Positions 14,048 through 20,102 of a DNA stretch of 20,102 nt are shown here, piece after piece; the stretch's first letter is position 1; every line of letters begins with the position of its first letter. The notes beneath the pieces are model-generated. The model did no database searches. It was not told where the DNA came from and saw only the letters and a list, made by a program, of their open reading frames with translations. Position numbers and translations under genes: made by a program. This DNA is from CAZUVM01 sp964623885 (GTDB taxonomy: Bacteria > Verrucomicrobiota > Verrucomicrobiia > Limisphaerales > UBA8199), in the NCBI GenBank assembly GCA_964623885.1, contig CAZUVM010000058.1:1-20102 (forward strand), given 5' to 3'.

Positions 14048-14162
14048 CGCAGAGGGTCGAAGAGACCGCAGGCTGCAAAGAACTCAGAGACACGCAAGGG
14101 GAATCGCTCCGTTGCGGCACAACCGCAACGGGCCGAATTCCCTCTCTGCGAGCTTTTGTTTT
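14048..14162 (+). terminator. Nested stem-loop, possible terminator after the CBM48 gene
   Basis: A perfect 9-bp stem CCGTTGCGG/CCGCAACGG (14109-14117 with 14123-14131) has a 5-nt loop. Outside it GGGAAT pairs with ATTCCC, and CGCAGAG (14048-14054) can pair with CTCTGCG (14144-14150). A T-rich run TTTTGTTTT begins at about 14154. The core hairpin is clear; the outer pairings and the distance to the Ts make its role as a terminator only likely. Confidence 0.5.
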
Positions 14163-14227
14163 GCACGTTTCAGTGCCAGCCAGATTTCCAGGTTGACGCC
14201 GGTATTAAATCCTTCTTCCCTCCCGCC

Positions 14228-15076
14228 ATGTCGCAAACGCTGACGCTTGGCCATTCGCCGGACCCGGACGATGCCTTCATGTTTTTTGGTTTAGCGAAGG
14301 AGCGGATCCCGACCCACGGTTTTCAGTTCCAACACATTTTGCAGGACATACAGACCTTGAACGAGCGCGCCACGCGCGGCGAACTGGACATCACCGCGAT
14401 CAGCATCCACGCCTACGCTTATGTCAGCAGCCAATACGCACTGCTGCCCAGCGGTGCCAGCATGGGCGACGGCTACGGCCCGATGCTGGTGGCAAAGCGA
14501 CAGTTCAGCAAAGACGAGCTAGCGCAGAAAAAGATCGCGGTGCCCGGCACGATGACGAGCGCGTTCCTGGCGCTGCAACTATGGCTGGGAAAACCCGCGA
14601 AGGAATTTCAATACGCAGTCGTTCCGTTCGACCGCATTTTTGAAGCCGTCCGCTCGGGCGCCGCTGACGTCGGTTTGATCATTCACGAAGGCCAGCTTAC
14701 CTGGCAGAAAGAAGGGTTGCAGGTTTGCCAGGACCTGGGTGTTTGGTGGGGGCAGCAAAATGACGGGTTGCCGTTGCCGCTGGGCGGCAATGTGATCCAT
14801 AAACGTTTTGCGCCGGCGGTCCGCAAACAGATCTCAGAAATACTGACCGACAGCATCCAGTACAGCCTCGATCACCGACCCGAGGCAGTGCAACACGCGT
14901 TGCAGTATGCCCGCGATATGGGCCGTGAGCTCGCGGACAAATTCGTCGGGATGTACGTCAATCATTGGACGCTCGATTATGGCGAACGCGGCCGCGAATC
15001 CATCAGGCGTTTTCTCGGCCAGGCATTTGAGCGCGGCTTGATTCCGCACCGTCAGGAGCTCGAGTTTGTCGTGTAG
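14228..15076 (+). CDS. mqnD: 1,4-dihydroxy-6-naphthoate synthase MqnD (menaquinone, futalosine pathway)
   Basis: MqnD converts cyclic dehypoxanthinyl futalosine to 1,4-dihydroxy-6-naphthoate in the futalosine route to menaquinone. The 282-residue protein has a periplasmic-binding-protein fold without a signal peptide. The N-terminal GHSPDPDDAFMF (8-19) corresponds to SPCPND-type motifs of the family. TMTSA (108-112) sits in the substrate cleft, and H153 in LIIHEGQLTW (150-159) matches the catalytic histidine of Thermus MqnD. The related MqnA (chorismate dehydratase) lacks this IHEGQ motif. The start at 14228 is chosen because homology begins there; the longer frame from 14156 runs into intergenic sequence. 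No other menaquinone gene lies nearby, so the rest of the pathway must be elsewhere. Confidence 0.9.
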   Translation: MSQTLTLGHSPDPDDAFMFFGLAKERIPTHGFQFQHILQDIQTLNERATRGELDITAISIHAYAYVSSQYALLPSGASMGDGYGPMLVAKRQFSKDELAQKKIAVPGTMTSAFLALQLWLGKPAKEFQYAVVPFDRIFEAVRSGAADVGLIIHEGQLTWQKEGLQVCQDLGVWWGQQNDGLPLPLGGNVIHKRFAPAVRKQISEILTDSIQYSLDHRPEAVQHALQYARDMGRELADKFVGMYVNHWTLDYGERGRESIRRFLGQAFERGLIPHRQELEFVV

Positions 15077-15121
15077 GGTAGGAGTGACTGATGTCAGCAA
15101 CCAGAACTCAGTAAGCTGTGA

Positions 15122-16537
15122 TCAGGCAGTCGCTTCGTCCTGAATGTAGGTCTTACCGCGGTAGAACCTGGCGAAGAACATAAAGAGGACAGCAGCCACG
15201 AGCATCACCCCGACAAAAAAGAGGAAATAGTTCGCTCCCTGGAGGCCGGCTTTGGCGCCATAATGCTGGATGAAGAAATTGACTCCGGCCGTGAAGAGGT
15301 TGCCCAACGAAATAGCACCCAGATAAGTGCACATCACCAGCGACTTCATTTTCTTGGGCGCCTGCGTGTAAGCGAACTCGAGGTGGGTGACCGAAACCAT
15401 AATCTCGGCAACGGTGAGCACGACAAAAGCCAGGATTTGCCAACCGATATGCGGAGTCTGACCGGCATCAATACGCACCTGGATCCAGCCTACAATCGCG
15501 AATGACAGCGCGGTGACAAACAGGCCGATGCCGATTTTGCGCAGTGGCGTCAGGTGAAACACGCGTTCGATGGCCGGGTAAATCGCGTATGAGAACAGCG
15601 GCAACATGAGCAAAATGAAAAGCGGGTTAACGGTTTGGATTTGATCAGGTTTCCAATCGATGCCGAACAAATGACGGTCCATGTGCTCGGCCTGATCGAT
15701 CCAGGAGGAGAAGTTCTGCTGCCACAAAGCCCAGAATATGGCCACGAAGGGCACCAGGATCAGCAGGTTGCCCAGGGCTTTGAGGTTTTCACCCTTTGTC
15801 AATTCTCGGACATAATTATTCAGACCTGCGGGAGGCAGGTGCACGAATTTCTTTCGACCCATCCAGAAGATAACGGTGGCGACCAACATCAACACACCGG
15901 GTGTGCCAAAGGCAATATCCGGCCCATGAATTCGTTCCAGAAGCCGTACCATCCACGCGGGAAGCGCTTCGGTCATGCCGGCGGAGGCTTTGAATGGGTC
16001 GAGCAGCCAGGGAATCAGCAATGTGGAAACGGCAGAACCGGAATTGATGGAAAAGTAGAACCAACTGAACACGCGCGGGAGCAAATGTTGATTAGAAGAG
16101 CCGAATTGGTCGCCGACATTGGCGCTAACACATGGCTTAATGCCACCGGCGCCCATGGCGATTAAGAAGAGGCCGATTACCAGGCCAATGCGGGTGTGGT
16201 CGACGGCCAACGCCAAGTGACCGAAGCAATAAACAATGGAGAGATAAAAGATGGTGCGGTACTTGCCAAGGACCGCGTCGGCCAGAATAGCTCCGATGAT
16301 GGGAAGGAGGTAAACGAAGAAAACAAACGTATGATACCAGGCATCGGCTTGGACTTTGCCCATTGGATCCAGCACCCCCTGCCGATTCAGAAGGTAATGG
16401 GTCATGAAGAACACCAGGATCCCGTTCATGCCGTAATAACTGAACCGCTCGGCGGCTTCATTTCCGACGATATACGGCACGCCGGGCGGCATTTTGTCGG
16501 TCTTGATCGGGGCGGTAAGATACTGGGATTGCGGCAT
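15122..16537 (-). CDS. POT/PTR2-family proton-dependent oligopeptide transporter
   Basis: This inner-membrane major-facilitator symporter of 471 residues imports di- and tripeptides with protons. The POT signature ExxERFxYYG is seen as EAAERFSYYG (27-36). GGIKPCVSANVGDQF (131-145) and the second signature WFYFSINSGS (159-168) are intact. The C-terminal AEIMVSVTHLEFAYTQAPKK (377-396) carries the family's E-x-SVTxLEfaYxxAP motif. About 12 or more hydrophobic segments are spread along the protein. It is convergent with mqnD (45-bp gap) and divergent from the DUF2911 gene (95-bp gap), so it is probably a single-gene unit. No Shine-Dalgarno precedes the ATG. Confidence 0.93.
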   Translation of the reverse strand: MPQSQYLTAPIKTDKMPPGVPYIVGNEAAERFSYYGMNGILVFFMTHYLLNRQGVLDPMGKVQADAWYHTFVFFVYLLPIIGAILADAVLGKYRTIFYLSIVYCFGHLALAVDHTRIGLVIGLFLIAMGAGGIKPCVSANVGDQFGSSNQHLLPRVFSWFYFSINSGSAVSTLLIPWLLDPFKASAGMTEALPAWMVRLLERIHGPDIAFGTPGVLMLVATVIFWMGRKKFVHLPPAGLNNYVRELTKGENLKALGNLLILVPFVAIFWALWQQNFSSWIDQAEHMDRHLFGIDWKPDQIQTVNPLFILLMLPLFSYAIYPAIERVFHLTPLRKIGIGLFVTALSFAIVGWIQVRIDAGQTPHIGWQILAFVVLTVAEIMVSVTHLEFAYTQAPKKMKSLVMCTYLGAISLGNLFTAGVNFFIQHYGAKAGLQGANYFLFFVGVMLVAAVLFMFFARFYRGKTYIQDEATA

Positions 16538-16632
16538 GATGCCGGGGACTATTTCAGAGGACCGCGGATGAGGCGAGCGGGAAAAAGGGCGCCTATTGCA
16601 AACCGAAAGAGCTATGGTAAGCTGCGGTCACC

Positions 16633-17502
16633 ATGAACCTCAAGCTCACCAGCTCGTTTTTACTCGCCTCCGCCAGTTTATTGCTTTCCACCGGCGCATT
16701 TGCGCAAAATCAGGCCCCGGCGCTGCAGTTCCCGAGCGCAAGCCCGACATGCACCGTCAAGGATCGAGTGGGTTTGACCGATATTGAAATCGTTTATTCC
16801 CGACCCGGCGTAAAGGACCGCACAATTTTCGGCGGTATTGTGCCGTATGGGCAGGTCTGGCGGACAGGTGCCAACGCCTCGACGAAGATTTCCTTCAGCA
16901 CGCCGGTGAAACTCGGCGGCCACGAAATCCCGGCTGGCAAATACGCTCTTTACACCATTCCCGGCGAGAAGGAATGGACGATCATTATTTACAAAAACCC
17001 GAACCTGGGGGGAGCTTTTGGCTATGACCAGAAAGACGATCTGGTTCGGTTCACTGTGGAACCGGTTGATGTTGGTTTTAAAGTCGAGACCTTCACGATG
17101 GACCTTTCCGACCTGCGCGATGATTCGGCCACGCTTTACTTGATTTGGGAACATACTTACGTGCCCATCCATCTGGAAGTGGATGTGACCAGCAAGCTGG
17201 TGCCGCAAATTGAGGCCGCGATGTCAGCCACTGAAGGCCAGAAGCCCTATTATCAGGCGGCAGTGTTTTACTACGAACACGGCCTGGATATCCAAAAGGC
17301 GCGAAAATGGATTGAGGCGGCCTCAGCGGAGCGAGAAGCTTATTACATCAAATTCTATGAGGCGAAGATTCTGGCCAAAGCCGGCGATAAGGAGAAAGCC
17401 ATTGCGGCCGCGAAACGCTCGAGCGAACTGGCAATTAAAGCCGAAGGTCCGCAGAGCGGGTATGTGAAAATGAACCAGGACCTGATTTCGAGTTTGCAGT
17501 GA
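16633..17502 (+). CDS. Secreted DUF2911-domain protein with helical C-terminus
   Basis: This 289-residue protein starts with a signal peptide (1-24, cleavage near GAFA-QN). A DUF2911 domain follows at about 45-190: VYSRPGVKDRTIFGGIVPYG (54-73), VWRTGANASTKI and IPAGKYALYTIPGEKEWTII are its hallmarks, and together with the beta-rich pattern suggest a beta-sandwich. The last 90 residues (200-289) form a TPR-like helical hairpin pair. DUF2911 has no established function; these proteins are exported and common in Bacteroidetes and Verrucomicrobia. The next gene encodes a shorter DUF2911 protein, so the pair probably arose by duplication, with only this copy keeping or gaining the helical tail. 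Confidence 0.87.
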   Translation: MNLKLTSSFLLASASLLLSTGAFAQNQAPALQFPSASPTCTVKDRVGLTDIEIVYSRPGVKDRTIFGGIVPYGQVWRTGANASTKISFSTPVKLGGHEIPAGKYALYTIPGEKEWTIIIYKNPNLGGAFGYDQKDDLVRFTVEPVDVGFKVETFTMDLSDLRDDSATLYLIWEHTYVPIHLEVDVTSKLVPQIEAAMSATEGQKPYYQAAVFYYEHGLDIQKARKWIEAASAEREAYYIKFYEAKILAKAGDKEKAIAAAKRSSELAIKAEGPQSGYVKMNQDLISSLQ

Positions 17503-17553
17503 TCGCGGCGGGCGCTCCCGTCAACACCGACATAAACCAACCGCAGGAGACCT

Positions 17554-18096
17554 ATGAAACCGATTAAATCCATATTGCTGCTGGGCACACTGATGGCGGC
17601 TTCGCTTCCCGCACTGGGAGCGGTAAGCCCCCATGAAACGATCAACGCGACCATTGACGGGGCCAAGATCACGATCGTCTACGGACGGCCCTACACCAAA
17701 AACCCGCGGACCGGCGAACCGCGCAAAATCTGGGGCGCACTGGTCCCTTACGGCAAGGTTTGGCGAACCGGCGCCGATGCTGCGACGCTCTTTACCACCG
17801 ATCAGCCACTAATGTTCGGGGACGTCTCGGTTCCCGCCGGCACTTACTCACTCTACACGCAGCCCGAAGAAAGCGGCACCTCCAAGCTGATCATCAACAA
17901 GCAGACCGGCCAATGGGGGACTGAATATGAAAAAGGCCAGGACCTGGCGCGGGTCGACATGAAGAAAGAAACTCTGGACAAGGCGGTTGACCAGTTCACA
18001 ATCGCAGTCGAGAAGGACCCGTCGGGCACTGGCGGGGTTATTAAGCTGTCGTGGGAAAAGACAGAGTATTTGGTGTCGTTTACAGTCAAGAAGTAA
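17554..18096 (+). CDS. Secreted DUF2911-domain protein, short paralogue
   Basis: This 180-residue protein has a signal peptide (about 1-23, ending in LPALGA) and then a single DUF2911 domain: ITIVYGRPYTKNPRTGE, IWGALVPYGKVWRTGADAAT and VPAGTYSLYTQPEESGTSKL parallel the same blocks in the preceding gene. It lacks the helical C-terminal extension. AGGAG four nucleotides before the ATG gives a usable ribosome binding site. It lies 51 bp after the first DUF2911 gene and 41 bp before the PIG-L gene on the same strand, so the three may form one transcription unit. Function is unknown. Confidence 0.87.
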   Translation: MKPIKSILLLGTLMAASLPALGAVSPHETINATIDGAKITIVYGRPYTKNPRTGEPRKIWGALVPYGKVWRTGADAATLFTTDQPLMFGDVSVPAGTYSLYTQPEESGTSKLIINKQTGQWGTEYEKGQDLARVDMKKETLDKAVDQFTIAVEKDPSGTGGVIKLSWEKTEYLVSFTVKK

Positions 18097-18137
18097 CCGT
18101 CCGCATCATTTATTCAAGCCGCCGCCAGCGAGCCGCC

Positions 18138-20102
18138 GTGCACAATAGCCAACGAAAGCGCCGCCTGGCGGCGCACTGCACAAATACGGCGACCGTTATC
18201 GCCGCAACAGCCATCGCGCTGTTCGCCCACGGCGGCAACGCACCAGCCGCCGAAGTGACCCCCAGCTCGGCAATCCTCCAAGACCTGCGGAGCTTCCGCG
18301 AAATGGGCACGGTTCTCTACATCGCGGCACATCCGGACGACGAGAACACGCAGCTTATTACCTATTTCGCCCGCGGCCGGGGGTTCCGGACGGCGTATTT
18401 ATCGGTGACGCGCGGCGACGGCGGCCAGAACGCCATCGGGAACGAATTTGGAGACGAATTAGGAGTAATTCGCACGCAGGAATTGCTGGCAGCTCGCCGG
18501 ATTGACGGCGGGCGCCAATTCTTCACGCGCGCCATTGACTTCGGCTTTTCAAAAGACGCCCGGGAAACTTTGAAGATCTGGGACCGACAAGAAGTGGTCT
18601 CCGATATCGTGCGCATCATGCGGTCGTTTCGGCCGGACGTGGTGATCACGCGTTTTTCACCCCAACCCGGCGGCACGCACGGACACCATACTTCCTCTGC
18701 AATCCTGGCCATCGAAGCTTTCAAAGTGGCGGGCGACACTAAAGCCTTCCCGGACCAGTTAACGACACTGAAACCGTGGCAACCAAAGCGGATCCTACAG
18801 AATGGCGGAGGATTTTTTGGGCGCCGGTCCGAGGACACGAATAATCCTCCCCTTCAGCTCGATATCAGCGGGACCGATCCGGTATTGGGAGTTTCATTTG
18901 GCGACATCGCCGGACGCAGCCGGTCGATGCACAAGACCCAGGGTTTTGGCAACTTCACCGGATTCGGAGGGCGGGGCGGCGGCGGTCGCGCGGAGACGTT
19001 TACCTTGCTCGCGGGGGAACCGGCGACAAAAGATGTCTTCGACGGCGTTGACACTACGTGGAACCGAATCTCGGGCGGTGCCCAGGTCGGCCAACTCGCC
19101 GACGAAGCGATTGCAAAGTTCGATCCTAAGGATCCCGGCGCCAGCGTCCCAACGTTGCTGAAACTCAGGAGCCTGGTAGCCACCTTGCCCAAAGACCCCT
19201 TGGTAGACGATAAGTCCCATCAGCTCGATCGAATTCTTCAGTACTGCCTGGCGCTGGAAGTATCGACCACTGTGCCGGATGCCGAGGTGGTGCCGGGCGA
19301 AGTCTTGAAAATGCGGCACACGGCGATTTTGAATTCTGAATACCCGGTCCGCTGGCTGGGAGTCCGTTACCCGTCGCTCGGCCGTGGGGAAACCAATGTG
19401 ACGGAGCTACGGCCGCAGCAGCCGGTCTCGCACGAATTGGCCCAGACGCTTCCGGCCGATACGCCACTAAGTCAGCCATATTGGCTACGGCAGGAACATT
19501 CCACCGGAATGTACCACGTCGATGATCCATCGCTCATTGGCCGCCCCGAAAATCCGCCGGTTTTCCCAGTGGAGTTTATCTTTGAAGTGGGCACTCAAGC
19601 TTTAGTCGTGGCCGACGAGCCGGTACAGCTCACAACGGCTCCCGCCAAAGGAGAAACGCGCCGACGACTGGATGCGATTCCACCCGCCTCGCTGCGACTG
19701 CTCAGTGAAGTCAGGTTATTCGCTCCCGGAGCCGAGCGCCCCATCGAAGTCGAAGTTACGGCGGCGCGTTCGGATACGGCGGGCACGCTGCAGCTCGATG
19801 TGCCAGCCGGGTGGCGAGTTGCTCCACCTTCGCAATCCTTCAAGTTCAGTTCCGCCGGACAGACGAATAAGTTCAGTTTCAAAGTGACGGCGCCGCCGCA
19901 ACCGGTCACTGCAAACCTCCAGGCGCGCGCCATTGTCAACGGCAAGAGCTATTCCAATGAACGCATTGAGATTCGCTACGAGCATATCCCGGTTCAATTA
20001 TTGCAACCGCCGGCGCGCCTCAAAGCGGTGACCCTCGAGCTGGCCATTCGCGGACACCAGGTTGGATACGTCCCCGGCGCGGGGGACAGCATTGCGGAAA
20101 GT
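18138..20102 (+). CDS. Secreted PIG-L (LmbE-like) deacetylase, 3' end beyond window
   Basis: This zinc-dependent N-acetylglucosaminyl deacetylase-type protein is cut by the window end after 655 codons. No ATG fits: the only good start is GTG at 18138, giving a basic N-terminus (HNSQRKRR) and a hydrophobic export signal (about 16-34). The metal motif AHPDDE is at 64-69, TRGDGGQN at 91-98, and the later zinc histidines lie in GTHGHHTS (179-186). The first ATG in frame (18303) would remove the signal and start only eight residues before AHPDDE. A glycine-rich insert (about 268-286) and a long C-terminal region follow. At about 525-590 the sequence resembles the NEW3 domain found after sugar-acting enzymes. 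It probably deacetylates an extracellular amino-sugar conjugate; the exact substrate is unknown. Confidence 0.88.
   Translation, partial: MHNSQRKRRLAAHCTNTATVIAATAIALFAHGGNAPAAEVTPSSAILQDLRSFREMGTVLYIAAHPDDENTQLITYFARGRGFRTAYLSVTRGDGGQNAIGNEFGDELGVIRTQELLAARRIDGGRQFFTRAIDFGFSKDARETLKIWDRQEVVSDIVRIMRSFRPDVVITRFSPQPGGTHGHHTSSAILAIEAFKVAGDTKAFPDQLTTLKPWQPKRILQNGGGFFGRRSEDTNNPPLQLDISGTDPVLGVSFGDIAGRSRSMHKTQGFGNFTGFGGRGGGGRAETFTLLAGEPATKDVFDGVDTTWNRISGGAQVGQLADEAIAKFDPKDPGASVPTLLKLRSLVATLPKDPLVDDKSHQLDRILQYCLALEVSTTVPDAEVVPGEVLKMRHTAILNSEYPVRWLGVRYPSLGRGETNVTELRPQQPVSHELAQTLPADTPLSQPYWLRQEHSTGMYHVDDPSLIGRPENPPVFPVEFIFEVGTQALVVADEPVQLTTAPAKGETRRRLDAIPPASLRLLSEVRLFAPGAERPIEVEVTAARSDTAGTLQLDVPAGWRVAPPSQSFKFSSAGQTNKFSFKVTAPPQPVTANLQARAIVNGKSYSNERIEIRYEHIPVQLLQPPARLKAVTLELAIRGHQVGYVPGAGDSIAES

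Noticed and set aside
16596..16618. TTGCAA and TATGGT as a promoter for the first DUF2911 gene
   Set aside because: The spacing is 11 nt, too short for a sigma70-type promoter.
1..20102. CRISPR array, tRNA/rRNA genes, insertion sequence, prophage
   Set aside because: No regular spacer-repeat array, no tRNA-like cloverleaf noticed by eye, and no transposase, integrase or phage structural genes.

Overview
The window reads as a stretch of chromosome from a GC-rich, Gram-negative-type bacterium, most likely a member of the Verrucomicrobiota (Pedosphaera/Limisphaera-like). This assignment is an inference, not a placement. It rests on a futalosine-pathway menaquinone gene, a stand-alone CBM48 protein, Tat-exported Gfo/Idh/MocA and secreted HEAT-repeat proteins, paired DUF2911 proteins, a secreted PIG-L deacetylase, and short GC-rich palindromic repeats between genes. 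Most starts lack a strong Shine-Dalgarno sequence, with a few clear exceptions (ilvE, the Gfo gene, the second DUF2911 gene). No tRNA, rRNA, CRISPR array, transposase or phage gene was seen.

Layout. (1) 1-329 is non-coding: a perfect inverted pair of GC-rich palindromes, short 10-bp-periodic repeats, and a convincing intrinsic terminator for the leftward operon. (2) 330-5714, minus strand, is a tight operon in the order ilvE, a one-zinc-finger McsA-like small protein, mcsA, mcsB, clpC. It encodes an arginine-phosphorylation and protein-degradation module like that of Firmicutes, with no ctsR repressor gene and with a duplicated, truncated McsA. (3) 5715-6035 is a divergent intergenic region carrying two copies of a 36-nt hairpin repeat. 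(4) 6036-9874, plus strand, is a three-gene cluster: an SDR oxidoreductase, a cytoplasmic GH88-type unsaturated glucuronyl hydrolase, and an old-yellow-enzyme-type flavin oxidoreductase. The SDR has what looks like an in-frame insertion containing a palindromic element. (5) 9878-13445, minus strand, holds a secreted HEAT-repeat protein and a Tat-exported Gfo/Idh/MocA oxidoreductase. (6) 13586-15076, plus strand, holds a CBM48 glycogen-binding-domain protein and MqnD. (7) 15122-16537, minus strand, is a POT-family peptide transporter. (8) 16633 to the window end, plus strand, holds two tandem DUF2911 lipoprotein-like/secreted proteins and a PIG-L deacetylase with a GTG start, cut by the window edge.

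How they fit together. McsA and McsB would tag damaged proteins with phosphoarginine, and ClpC with a ClpP encoded elsewhere would degrade them. McsB keeps the RDxxRA phosphoarginine-sensing motif and ClpC keeps a ClpP-docking MGF tripeptide, so the module looks functional. The SDR/GH88/OYE trio is probably a catabolic unit for an unsaturated or oxidised sugar, but its substrate cannot be read from sequence. The other genes look like ordinary metabolic, transport and envelope functions. The most unusual items are the duplicated McsA zinc-finger protein, the palindrome inside the SDR reading frame, the hairpin plus T-rich tract plus promoter-like sequence between mcsB and clpC, and the SDR/GH88/OYE trio.
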